From assembly GCF_900104625.1 (NCBI RefSeq), contig NZ_FNVZ01000005.1:434001-498000 (forward strand): a stretch of DNA of 64,000 nt, read 5' to 3'. Positions within the stretch are counted from its first letter, which is position 1. Each line of letters begins with the position of its first letter. The DNA comes from Leptotrichia massiliensis (lineage in GTDB: Bacteria; Fusobacteriota; Fusobacteriia; Fusobacteriales; Leptotrichiaceae). Positions 35,096-43,561 of this stretch are shown piece by piece. The position numbers and the translations under genes are program-made. The notes under the pieces were generated by a model. That model did not search any database and was not told the DNA's origin. It saw nothing but the letters and a program-made list of their open reading frames with translations.

Positions 35096-35206
35096 ATACT
35101 GTTTATAAAAAAATTGAATGATGAGATTTGAGAACAGGATATTAGTATATTTTGTAAGAAAATGTAGAAAAATAAGAAAAATCAAGATTAGGAAAAGAGT
35201 GGAAAA

Positions 35207-35623
35207 ATGTATATAATTAGAAAAGCAATGGAATATTTTAAACCGAAAATTAACAGGGCTTATATGAATGAGGCTTTGAAAAAATTGACAGAAAAAGAAA
35301 AGAAAATATTTTTGGAAATGTCTGATTACGACAAGTTTCATTCGCTTGAAGTTTATAAAAAAATAAAAAAAATGGAACTAAAAAATAATGAGAAATATTT
35401 AAAATTGGCACTTCTGCACGACTGTGGGAAAGAAAATGTGTCGATTGTAACGAGAGTTTTGCATAAATTAGGATTTAAAACACAGTTGCAAAATCACCCA
35501 CAAAGAAGTTTTGAAAAGCTGGAAAAAGTAGATGAGGAAGTAGCGGTTTTGGCGAAAAATCATCATAATAGAGGTTATTCGCAGGAGATGGATATTTTTC
35601 AGAAATGTGATGATGAGAGTTAA
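35207..35623 (+). CDS. HD-domain phosphohydrolase-like protein
   Basis: 138 residues. The metal ligands are recognisable: His in FHSLEVYKK, the LLHDCGKEN HD pair, His in AKNHHNRG, and the last Asp in KCDDES. These are the H...HD...H...D pattern of HD-superfamily nucleotidases or phosphodiesterases. The domain is small and ends right after the last ligand. No signal peptide. GGAAAAGAGTGG precedes ATG 35207. It is 36 bases from a Fic protein gene and may share its transcript. Confidence 0.72.
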   Translation: MYIIRKAMEYFKPKINRAYMNEALKKLTEKEKKIFLEMSDYDKFHSLEVYKKIKKMELKNNEKYLKLALLHDCGKENVSIVTRVLHKLGFKTQLQNHPQRSFEKLEKVDEEVAVLAKNHHNRGYSQEMDIFQKCDDES

Positions 35624-35659
35624 GAAATTGATGAAAAATTTTTAGAAAAGAGTGATTTT

Positions 35660-36328
35660 ATGAAAGACAAGTATAAAATGACATTGGAGGAGAATATTTT
35701 TGTTGCGAAAAGAAATATAGTGGATTCAATTTGGAAATCGGCAAATCTGGAAGGAATAGCTGTGACTTATCCTCAGACAGAAACGATTTTTCAAGGGCTG
35801 GGAGTTCAGAATATGAAAGTTAAGGATATAAATGCCATTGTTAATTTAAAACATTCGTGGGAATTTATTTTGGAAAATATTGAATATCCTCTTGATTTAA
35901 ACTATATTTGCAAAATTAATCAACTAATTGGGGAGGCAAATGTAAATCCTTTTCCTGGACAATTGAGATTTTCTGATGTAAGTATGGGTGGAACAGATTG
36001 GAAGCCTAAAATTCCAGATAAAGAAAAAGTGAATGGTAATTTGAATAAAATTTTGAAATGTGAAAACTCTGCAACGGAAAAAGCAATAAATTTAATGTTA
36101 TATTTAATGGGAAGTCAGCTTTTTTATGATGGAAATAAAAGGACAAGCATGATGACAGCAAATCACGTGATGATTCAAAATGGTGCTGGAATTATTTCTG
36201 TACCAATAAAACAGCAAGAGAAATTTTTGGAACTGCTTGTAAAATTTTATGAAACTAATGATATGAGTGAAATTAAGGAATTAATTTATAATCATTGTGT
36301 TGATGGGATAAATTTTAAAAGAGAGTAG
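35660..36328 (+). CDS. Fic/Doc-family protein with atypical active site
   Basis: 222 residues. The Fic core motif reads QLFYDGNKRTSMMTAN (Gln153-Arg161...), in place of HxFx(D/E)GNGR/K-R. The catalytic His is thus replaced by Gln, while the Asp-Gly-Asn-Lys-Arg anion hole and Arg remain. Near the N-terminus, SANLEG (Ser27, Glu31, Gly32) fits the (S/T)xxxE(G/N) inhibitory motif. Family members with His transfer AMP to hydroxyl groups on proteins; with Gln activity may be changed or lost. Soluble. It follows the HD gene by 36 bases. It could be a stand-alone regulator or a toxin relative; I see no antitoxin. Confidence 0.75.
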   Translation: MKDKYKMTLEENIFVAKRNIVDSIWKSANLEGIAVTYPQTETIFQGLGVQNMKVKDINAIVNLKHSWEFILENIEYPLDLNYICKINQLIGEANVNPFPGQLRFSDVSMGGTDWKPKIPDKEKVNGNLNKILKCENSATEKAINLMLYLMGSQLFYDGNKRTSMMTANHVMIQNGAGIISVPIKQQEKFLELLVKFYETNDMSEIKELIYNHCVDGINFKRE

Positions 36329-36374
36329 AATTTTGGGAAATAAAAAATTATAAAAGAAAGAAAAATAGATAATT

Positions 36375-37355
36375 ATGAATGAAAAATATGAAGTTGAAAA
36401 TGAATTTGAAGATGAAATAGATGTTGAAAATAGTGAAAATGAGGAAAATATTGTTATTTTGAAGGAAGAGGCAGGGAGCAGGATTGATAAATTTTTGTCA
36501 GAAAGGCTCGAGTTGACACGAACACGTATTCAACAGCTTATAAAAGATGAAAATATTTTAGTAAATGAAAAAAAGACAAAGCCTGCTTATAAAATTGAAG
36601 AAAATGATACAATAAAAGTTGTAATTCCAGAACTGGAAACTGTTGAAATTAAACCTGAAAACATTGATATTGAAATAATTTATGAAGATAATGATTTGGC
36701 AGTTATCAATAAAAAAGCTGGAATTGTCGTACATCCTGCAAACAGACATTATTCGGGAACGCTTGTAAATGCAATTTTGTATCATATCAAAGATTTGTCA
36801 GGAATAAATGGGGAAATCCGTCCTGGCATTGTGCATAGGCTAGACAAGGACACAAGCGGACTTTTAATAATCGCCAAAAATGACAAGGCACATCTAAAAT
36901 TGTCACAAATGTTTCACGATAAAACTGTAAAAAAAATTTATCTTGCAATTTTAAAAGGAAAACTAAACCAGAAAAGCGGAAGAATTGTAACACAAATCGG
37001 GCGTGATAAAAACGACAGGAAGAAAATGACTGTAATAAATGATTTAAATTCAGGAAAAACTGCGATTACCAATTACGAAGTAATTTCACAGACGGAAAAA
37101 TTTACACTTGTTAAAGTTCATATTGAAACTGGAAGAACTCATCAAATAAGAGTTCACATGAAACATTTAGGTTATCCAATTCTAGGTGACAGTGTCTACG
37201 GCAGAACAGATACCGAAAAACGCCAAATGCTTCACGCCTATAAGCTTGAATTTCAACATCCGATTACAGAAGAAAATATAGAATTTATTGCAAAATTGCC
37301 AGAAGATTTTAAAAAAGCATTGAAAAAATGCGGGCTGGAATTTGAAACTTTATAA
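36375..37355 (+). CDS. RluD-type ribosomal large-subunit pseudouridine synthase
   Basis: 326 residues. After an acidic N-terminal 25 residues there is an S4 RNA-binding domain (RIDKFLSERLELTRTRIQQLIKDENILVN, about residues 36-65), then the RsuA/RluA catalytic domain with IVHRLDKDTSGLLI (Asp157), and the late GRTHQIRVHMKHLGYPILGD motif. RluD modifies helix 69 of 23S rRNA; RluC and RluA relatives have different specificity. The full S4 domain supports RluD or RluC. It is followed by rnhB after 24 bases. Confidence 0.9.
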   Translation: MNEKYEVENEFEDEIDVENSENEENIVILKEEAGSRIDKFLSERLELTRTRIQQLIKDENILVNEKKTKPAYKIEENDTIKVVIPELETVEIKPENIDIEIIYEDNDLAVINKKAGIVVHPANRHYSGTLVNAILYHIKDLSGINGEIRPGIVHRLDKDTSGLLIIAKNDKAHLKLSQMFHDKTVKKIYLAILKGKLNQKSGRIVTQIGRDKNDRKKMTVINDLNSGKTAITNYEVISQTEKFTLVKVHIETGRTHQIRVHMKHLGYPILGDSVYGRTDTEKRQMLHAYKLEFQHPITEENIEFIAKLPEDFKKALKKCGLEFETL

Positions 37356-37379
37356 AATAATAAAAAAGAGGAAAAATTT

Positions 37380-38024
37380 ATGTGTAAAGACAAATTTGAA
37401 AACCAAAAAAATGAATTAATGGAATTTGATGAAAAATATAATAAGATTGTTGTTGGGGTTGATGAAGCTGGGAGAGGGCCTTTAGCAGGGCCAGTTGTGG
37501 CTGGAGCTGTAATTGTGATTCAGGATTTCCCAGAATTGCAGGAGATTAATGACTCAAAAAAGTTGACTGAGAAAAAAAGGGAAAGATTATTTGAAGCGAT
37601 AGAAAAGAATTGTATCGTGGGAATCGGAATTGCTTCAGAAAAAGAAATTGATGAGATGAATATTCTGAATGCAACATTTCTTGCAATGCGTCGAGCGATT
37701 AATCAAGTGGCTGAAAAATCAGCATTTGATATAGTTCTAGTTGATGGTAATCATTTGATTCATGAGTATGAAGGAGAGCAGGAATGCATTGTAAAGGGAG
37801 ATAACAAATCATTATCTATTGCAACAGCTTCGATTGTGGCAAAGGTTACAAGGGATAGAATGCTTTGTGAGATTGCAAAGGAATTTCCTGAGTATGAATT
37901 TGAGAAGCATAAAGGATACGGAACTAAGAAACATAGGGAAATTTTGCTTGAAAAAGGGGCTTGTAGGTATCATAGGAAGACGTTTTTGAAGAAGATATTG
38001 GGTGGAAGTGGGAAGAAAAAATAG
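37380..38024 (+). CDS. rnhB: Ribonuclease HII
   Basis: 214 residues. The acidic metal site begins at VVGVDEAGRGPLAGPVVAGAV (Asp28, Glu29) with the further Asp in VLVDGNHLI and the Asp of KVTRDRM. The GYGTKKH motif of type II RNases H is also there. It removes RNA from RNA/DNA hybrids and single ribonucleotides. Cytosolic. AAAGAGGAAAAATT precedes ATG 37380. The spacing from rluD suggests co-transcription. Confidence 0.95.
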   Translation: MCKDKFENQKNELMEFDEKYNKIVVGVDEAGRGPLAGPVVAGAVIVIQDFPELQEINDSKKLTEKKRERLFEAIEKNCIVGIGIASEKEIDEMNILNATFLAMRRAINQVAEKSAFDIVLVDGNHLIHEYEGEQECIVKGDNKSLSIATASIVAKVTRDRMLCEIAKEFPEYEFEKHKGYGTKKHREILLEKGACRYHRKTFLKKILGGSGKKK

Positions 38025-38059
38025 ATTTTTATTTATTTAGTAGAATGAAGGGGATTAAA

Positions 38060-38476
38060 ATGTTGGAAATTATGGAAGATGAAGGAGAAAGATGGATTGA
38101 GATAGTAGATGATAAATTATTAGGTTTTCTATATAATATTAGTAATGATGTTTTGAAATTTGTTTGGAAAGAAAAAGATATTGAAATATTGGAGAAATAC
38201 TTTGATGAAAATCAGTCAAATTATCTTGATGAATTTGCTGAAAGTTTTTTTGAAAATATAGAAGATGTTGATTTTGATGAAATTATTTATGAAGTTATAA
38301 GTGAAACAAAAAAAGAATGGCTGACAGAAAAGTTTTTATCCCAAAATAAATATAGAAATTTTAAACATATTTCAATATTCACTTATCCCGATGAAATAAG
38401 AAATTTAGATGATGAAATTCTATGGAAAAATCCAGAAAATTTTGAATTATATACTATAAATTTAGTAAGGAATTAA
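38060..38476 (+). CDS. Unknown small acidic protein A
   Basis: 138 residues from ATG 38060 (AAGGGGATTAAA in front; ATG 38045 is less well placed). The sequence is strongly acidic with many Glu, Asp and Trp/Phe (VWKEKDIEILEKYFDENQSNYLDEFAESFFENIEDVDFDE) and has no signal peptide. The family is not recognised. Together with the next two genes it forms a block of soluble acidic proteins of a size common for immunity or interaction proteins, but no toxin is near. Confidence 0.5.
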   Translation: MLEIMEDEGERWIEIVDDKLLGFLYNISNDVLKFVWKEKDIEILEKYFDENQSNYLDEFAESFFENIEDVDFDEIIYEVISETKKEWLTEKFLSQNKYRNFKHISIFTYPDEIRNLDDEILWKNPENFELYTINLVRN

Positions 38477-38535
38477 AATTTCTTGTCCTTAGCAAAGTTT
38501 TGATTTAGTATAAATAAAAAGGTGGAGAGTTTCAT

Positions 38536-38940
38536 ATGAAAAAATATTTAATAGAGAAGTTATGGACATTTGAATATGACTATGATATGGCAGTAGTAAA
38601 AGAACTAAAAAATAATGACAAAAAATGGAATGTTTCATTTGTAGAATTTGATGTAAAAAATTTTATTAAAAAAGGAGATATTGTCAAAGGGAAATTATTT
38701 ATGCAATATGTATGCAAAAGTTTGAAAGTGGATAGTGAATTGAGAGCTGTACAGCCTTTTCCAAAATCGCCACATATAGAAGCTGTAGTAAGAGTGGTAA
38801 AACATGTAAATTCAGATTCTTTACTGGTAGAATCAGCTATTTCAGATTCAGAAATTTTAGTTGAATTTGAAAATGATGTGACTTATAAAAAAGATGATGT
38901 TATTTTTTTTGAAGGTGAACTTTCGTTTGAATTTTTATAA
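38536..38940 (+). CDS. Unknown small protein B
   Basis: 134 residues, soluble, beta-rich (FVEFDVKNFIKKGDIVKGKLFMQYVCKSLKVDSELRAVQPFPKSPHIEAVVRVV), with possible OB- or SH3-like barrel spacing. There is no signal peptide. The ribosome site AAAGGTGGAGAG lies before ATG 38536. Family not recognised. It is probably in one transcript with its neighbours. Confidence 0.5.
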   Translation: MKKYLIEKLWTFEYDYDMAVVKELKNNDKKWNVSFVEFDVKNFIKKGDIVKGKLFMQYVCKSLKVDSELRAVQPFPKSPHIEAVVRVVKHVNSDSLLVESAISDSEILVEFENDVTYKKDDVIFFEGELSFEFL

Positions 38941-38978
38941 GAAAATATTTTGAATGAGAATTAAAAAGGAATTTAGGT

Positions 38979-39557
38979 ATGAAAAAATGGGAAGCAATAG
39001 CATTTCAAGAATTTTCACAATGGTTTATTATGGATGTAGACGATGATAGAGAATGGATATTTACAGATATGACATTAGGTACATTTATGCAACCGCTTAA
39101 AGATACAAAGGAATATTGGATATTTTTTGTAGAAATGATTTACAAACTTTATAAGTGTGATATGATTGAATTTCCAGATGATGAATTTCCAATAAGGATG
39201 TTGGTGGGGACTAAAAATTTAGAAGAATTTTATTCTAATTCAATAGAAGAGTTCTGTTGCTTGTTAGCTAGTAGATTTGAATATAGAAAAAGTGATTATG
39301 CTCACGAGCCCTATATTTATCCAAAAGAAAGATACAGGGAACTTATAACAAAGTATGAGAATGATATGGACTATATTTCTACCTGGTATGTTGATCCAAA
39401 TAAAATTGATAGAGAAATAGAAAATTTTGAAATTAATGAAGAATTTATAAACGAAATTGAAAAAATATTTGAAGAAAATGGCGTAGAATGGAAAGATAAG
39501 GAAAAATTTTTAGAAAAAAATGAAACGGAAAAAAGAAGAGAAATTTTCCAGTCTTGA
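38979..39557 (+). CDS. Unknown small protein C
   Basis: 192 residues, acidic, rich in Trp, Tyr and Phe in the first half (WEAIAFQEFSQWFIMDVDDDREWIF), and helical and charged at the end (EEFINEIEKIFEENGVEWKDKEKFLEKNE). No signal or membrane segment. It follows AAAGGAATTTAGG. Family not recognised. Confidence 0.5.
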   Translation: MKKWEAIAFQEFSQWFIMDVDDDREWIFTDMTLGTFMQPLKDTKEYWIFFVEMIYKLYKCDMIEFPDDEFPIRMLVGTKNLEEFYSNSIEEFCCLLASRFEYRKSDYAHEPYIYPKERYRELITKYENDMDYISTWYVDPNKIDREIENFEINEEFINEIEKIFEENGVEWKDKEKFLEKNETEKRREIFQS

Positions 39558-39654
39558 AAAATAAGTGAAAAATTGGTATCATATAATATAAAATTAAAAG
39601 AATAAATATAGATATTTATGATACAATATTAAAAAAGGGGATGGGACGAGAAAT

Positions 39655-40005
39655 ATGATGAATAAAAGGGAAATTGGGTTTAAGTATGAAAATGTGGCGA
39701 AGGAATATTTGATTTTGCAAGGGCTTACGTTTGTTGAGAGTAATTTTTATACCAGGTTTGGGGAGATTGATTTAATTTTTTTGGAAAAGAAGAGTAAGAC
39801 ATTGGTGTTTGTAGAGGTTAAATATCGGAAGAATGATTTTTTTGGATCAGCGATTGAGATGGTGACGGAGGATAAGCAGAATAAGATTCTTGCAAGTTCA
39901 CAAATTTATCTTTTAAAAAAGGAATGGGATAAAAATGTAAGGTATGATATTGTCGGAGTAAGTAGAGGCTCTAACAGTATTGAGTGGTTAAAAAATGCGT
40001 TTTGA
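39655..40005 (+). CDS. YraN family (UPF0102) nuclease-like protein
   Basis: 116 residues. GFKYENVAKEYLILQGLTFVESNFYTRFGEIDLIF and LVFVEVKYRKND show the endonuclease-like core with the Glu-Ile-Asp and Val-Glu-Val-Lys residues of the family. A role in DNA processing has been proposed, but is not established. It starts at ATG 39655 or 39658 behind GGGATGGGA. It is followed by a zinc-ribbon gene after nine bases. Confidence 0.88.
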   Translation: MMNKREIGFKYENVAKEYLILQGLTFVESNFYTRFGEIDLIFLEKKSKTLVFVEVKYRKNDFFGSAIEMVTEDKQNKILASSQIYLLKKEWDKNVRYDIVGVSRGSNSIEWLKNAF

Positions 40006-40014
40006 GGTGATTGT

Positions 40015-40215
40015 ATGAGAAATGATGAGAAATGTTGCAAGTGTGGAGAAGAAATATTTGAAATGAAAAAGGTGGCAATTCCTACAAAAAAAGTTGCTGG
40101 AACGCAGATTGCCATTGACATATTTTATTTGAAAATATGTAAAAATTGTGGATATACAGAGATGTACTCAACTAAAATAGTTCAAAAGGTTGAGGATCCA
40201 GTTGAGGGATATTAA
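40015..40215 (+). CDS. Small zinc-ribbon protein
   Basis: 66 residues with two Cys pairs, Cys7-Lys-Cys10-type (CCKCGEE) and Cys42-xx-Cys45 (ICKNCGYTEM), spaced as a zinc ribbon of the 'nucleic acid-binding / DNA-directed polymerase-like' small type. GAGGTGATT precedes ATG 40015. Its 3' end overlaps comF by about 26 bases, so it is in the same operon. Function unknown. Confidence 0.75.
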   Translation: MRNDEKCCKCGEEIFEMKKVAIPTKKVAGTQIAIDIFYLKICKNCGYTEMYSTKIVQKVEDPVEGY

Positions 40216-40897
40216 ATTTTTTAAGGAAATAATATTTAATTTTAAAGGAATTTTATTTAGAAATCGGGATATAATTTCAGGGGTGGAATTAGTTGAGTAC
40301 GGTATTGTATCGAAGGATACGAAAAATATTCTGAAAAGTCTGAAAAAATTGCGGAAATTAAATAATATTTATTATGTGTGGGATTACAATAAGGAGTTTA
40401 AGAGGTTAATTTATTCTTATAAATATAATCATAGAAAAATCATGGCAAAGTTGATTGCTGAATTGATAAAGGAAGAATTTTATTATGTCTTGAAACGTGA
40501 AAAGATAGATATTGTCGTGAGTGTGCCTGTCAGCAGAAAAAGAAAGAATGAAAGAGGATATAATCAGGTTGATGAGATTTTGAACTGTCTGAAAGTGAAT
40601 TATGTTCGGATTGAGAGAATAAAAAATACAAAAAAGATGGCTGAAATTTTGGACGAAGAAGAAAGAAACAGGAATATTGAGGGAGCTTTTAGAATTTCTC
40701 AGAATATTGATTTGAGCAATAAAAAAATTTTGATACTTGATGATATTGTAACTACAGGAGCTACGCTTAGGGAAATAAAAAATAGTATTTTAAGGCAATT
40801 TGATAATAAAGATAAAAAAAATGGAAATAATATAAAAATTACTGTTTTTTGTCTGGCTGCGGCTAGGGAGATTAAGGTAAATAGAGGAGAAATATGA
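40190..40897 (+). CDS. ComF-type phosphoribosyltransferase-like protein
   Basis: Up to 235 residues, with TTG 40190 or TTG 40202 as possible starts inside the preceding gene. The C-terminal half holds the PRPP-binding loop KILILDDIVTTGATLREI and, before it, VSVPVSRKRKNERGYNQV, the typical ComF signature. ComF is needed for DNA uptake in competent bacteria. The N-terminal Cys4 zinc finger usual in ComF is missing: I see no CxxC in the first 100 residues. A separate zinc-ribbon protein is encoded right before. The TGA overlaps the next start (ATGA). Confidence 0.8.
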   Translation: MRIQLRDIKFFKEIIFNFKGILFRNRDIISGVELVEYGIVSKDTKNILKSLKKLRKLNNIYYVWDYNKEFKRLIYSYKYNHRKIMAKLIAELIKEEFYYVLKREKIDIVVSVPVSRKRKNERGYNQVDEILNCLKVNYVRIERIKNTKKMAEILDEEERNRNIEGAFRISQNIDLSNKKILILDDIVTTGATLREIKNSILRQFDNKDKKNGNNIKITVFCLAAAREIKVNRGEI

Positions 40898-43464
40898 GTT
40901 TTAAATTAAAAATGAAAGTTTTATTGTTTTTGGTAAGCTCGGTTGTTTCGTTTTCAGCACAAAATGAAAATTTGCAAGCGGATATTAAAAATAATGATGT
41001 GATTAATCATGAAAATTATTTAATCAGTGCAGTAAAGAAAAAAAATAAGAGTAGACAGGAAAGCAGTGAAAATGATGGGAATAATGAAACAGAAGAAAAT
41101 ACAACAGAATTATTAAAATATAGCCAAAGAAATGACGGAGTGATTGATTTAAATTCTTTAGTTCATAATGAAGATTCAGAGTTTCGTGTGCTTAATGGAA
41201 CTAATGTAAAAATTATGCTACGAACGAAAAATAACGATGTTTATTCTGCCGAAGTTGTCTACAGTGGTGGGAAAAAAATGATGCGTGGAATTGGAAATTA
41301 TGGTGGTAATGAGATTTTTATGGCTGAAATTCCAAGCAATGTGTCAAGCTATTATTTTGTATTGACTGATGACAAGACTAAATATTATATGGGAAGAAAT
41401 ATTTCAAAAAACCTAAAGGATATAGAAAAATTTGAGTATTCGCGTTCTACAAAACTTACGACAATTCCAGAATGGGCTAGAGGTTCTGTTGGATATCAGA
41501 TTTATATTGATTCGTTTAGAAATGGCGATGTGGATAATGATGCGATTTTTAACGAATTTGGGACAGATGACTTTTCAGAGCCTACTGGAGAAATTCGTTC
41601 AGGAACTTCAAAAAAAGACTTAGTGCTGGCATATTGGGGTGGAAATGAAAAACCGCAGTTTTCATTGAATGAATGGAACAGTAACTATGAGGAAAAAAAC
41701 GAATGGGAAGAAAATACGTTAAATGATGTACAGAACTATACACGTTACTATGGTGGAGATTTACAGGGAATAATTGATAAATTGGATTATATTAAAAATC
41801 TTGGTGTAGAATACATAATTTTATCATCGCCGTTTTATTCTCTTTCAAACCATAAATATGATACGATTTACTTTAATCACGTGGATCCGTATTTTGGCTA
41901 CATTGAACAGACTGGAACATCAAAAGGGCTTGATATAAAGGCAAAAGTCCATAATAACAATGGGGATAAGGAATTGAACTTGCTTATTTTCAATCCCGAA
42001 ACGGATAAAAATTTACTTGACGAGGATTTACTTAATGTAAAAAGCTGGATTTGGACAGATTCTGATTTGCAGTTGGCAAGCCTTGTGAAACAAGCTCATC
42101 AAAAAGGGCTGAAAGTAGTTTTGGAAGTGGCTCCTGATATAACGTCAAGCAGATTTTTTGCTAGAAATAATAAAGAATTTTCTAACTGGTATTTAAAGGA
42201 TACTGTACTTGACTTAAAAAATCCGCAAGTTAGAAATTATATTGAAAATGCAATGAAAAAATGGATTTTAGGGCCTGATGAGACTTTTAAAAAAGATGTA
42301 TATGATGACGGAATTGACGGAATAAGATATGTTTATTACGACAACGAGAATAAAGAATATCTTGCACAAATTACAGAAAATTTGAAAAAATATAAACCTG
42401 ACTTGTTAATTACAGGAGAGGTTTCAAACAGTATTACAAAAGATGTTGAAGATGGGATTTATGACAGTGGGGCAGATTATAATATTGTCAATAACATTAT
42501 AAAATACACTGTGAATACTAATCCAAATTACCGAATCAACGGCGTAGAATTTGCAACAAAATTAAATGAAATTTACAACAGATATTCAAGCAATCGTTTT
42601 AATATGACACAAGTTTTTATTGGGTCGCTTGATACAGATAGAATCTTTAGTGGAATGATAAATCCGAATAGAGTTTATGATAGAAATAATCAGTCGGATC
42701 AAGGATACTTGAATATTCGTCCTGATTTGTATGACGGAACAGCTGTAAGTAAGCTGAAAAGAGTCGTTGCAATGCAAATGATGCTGCCTGCTACACCAGT
42801 TATCTACTACGGTGATGAAAAGGGAATGTGGGGAGCAGATTCGCCACGAAATAGAAAGCCTATGCTGTGGGAAGATTACGCACCATACGACCCTGAAACA
42901 GATAACATAAGCAAATATAAAGACAGACTTAGAAGTTTTCCTAGTGTTGTGGAAGTAAACGAAGTGCAAAAATGGATTTTATATCCTGTAAACAGCAATG
43001 CAGATATAGAAAACCATTATAAAGCATTGCTAAAAGTCAGAAAGGAACATAAAAATCTGTTTAAAAACGGGAAATTAAGAATCCTTGAAGTTTACAGCGA
43101 TCCAAAAACACAAGGTCGTATTGATTCAGAAATATCTGCTTATTTAGCTGATCAGAACAGACGGGCAAAATTATACCAAGGTCGTGATTTTACACCAGCA
43201 AGACCAAATACAGACTTTATTTCCTACGAAATTTCAGCTGGAAATGAATCAATGATAATTGTAGTAAATAACGGAGCAGACGAATATCCATTATCATTGC
43301 AGGTACCAAAATTATTTGGATTTTATCGAAATCAGCTGAATTTAAAAGAAAATTATGCGATTTCTGATAAGAAAATTCAAATTAATGTAAAACCTTATGA
43401 AGTTAAGGTTTTATACAGTAATGCAAAAAACATGTTTGATTCGTTTAGACAAAATAAAGATTAA
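40894..43464 (+). CDS. Exported GH13 (alpha-amylase family)-like protein lacking the catalytic nucleophile
   Basis: 856 residues with a signal peptide (about 1-22). An N-terminal beta domain (about 90-190) leads into a TIM-barrel of the neopullulanase/cyclomaltodextrinase kind (ARGSVGYQIYIDSFRNGD, DLQGIIDKLDYIKNLGVEYIIL) and a C-terminal beta domain. In the catalytic regions, GxRxD reads GIRYV (Gly476 to Val480), so the nucleophile Asp is Val. The acid Glu509 (LLITGEVSN) and the third Asp580 (GSLDTDRI) remain, but the His before the latter is Leu. Region I reads EVAPDI in place of D...NH. It probably binds but does not cleave glucan, or is a pseudoenzyme. ATG 40894 overlaps the comF stop. Confidence 0.8.
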   Translation: MSFKLKMKVLLFLVSSVVSFSAQNENLQADIKNNDVINHENYLISAVKKKNKSRQESSENDGNNETEENTTELLKYSQRNDGVIDLNSLVHNEDSEFRVLNGTNVKIMLRTKNNDVYSAEVVYSGGKKMMRGIGNYGGNEIFMAEIPSNVSSYYFVLTDDKTKYYMGRNISKNLKDIEKFEYSRSTKLTTIPEWARGSVGYQIYIDSFRNGDVDNDAIFNEFGTDDFSEPTGEIRSGTSKKDLVLAYWGGNEKPQFSLNEWNSNYEEKNEWEENTLNDVQNYTRYYGGDLQGIIDKLDYIKNLGVEYIILSSPFYSLSNHKYDTIYFNHVDPYFGYIEQTGTSKGLDIKAKVHNNNGDKELNLLIFNPETDKNLLDEDLLNVKSWIWTDSDLQLASLVKQAHQKGLKVVLEVAPDITSSRFFARNNKEFSNWYLKDTVLDLKNPQVRNYIENAMKKWILGPDETFKKDVYDDGIDGIRYVYYDNENKEYLAQITENLKKYKPDLLITGEVSNSITKDVEDGIYDSGADYNIVNNIIKYTVNTNPNYRINGVEFATKLNEIYNRYSSNRFNMTQVFIGSLDTDRIFSGMINPNRVYDRNNQSDQGYLNIRPDLYDGTAVSKLKRVVAMQMMLPATPVIYYGDEKGMWGADSPRNRKPMLWEDYAPYDPETDNISKYKDRLRSFPSVVEVNEVQKWILYPVNSNADIENHYKALLKVRKEHKNLFKNGKLRILEVYSDPKTQGRIDSEISAYLADQNRRAKLYQGRDFTPARPNTDFISYEISAGNESMIIVVNNGADEYPLSLQVPKLFGFYRNQLNLKENYAISDKKIQINVKPYEVKVLYSNAKNMFDSFRQNKD

Positions 43465-43507
43465 TAAATAATCTGAAACACTTTCAGTAACTTCTAATAA
43501 ATGAGAT

Positions 43508-43537
43508 ATGGGGACTTTGTTCCCCAAGTTTTTTTGA
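43508..43537 (+). terminator. Rho-independent terminator after the GH13-like gene
   Basis: TGGGGA (43509-43514) pairs with TTCCCCA (43520-43526) and a T tract follows (43530-43535). Confidence 0.75.
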
Positions 43538-43561
43538 GTAAAAGTAGTGAAAGGAGAAATA

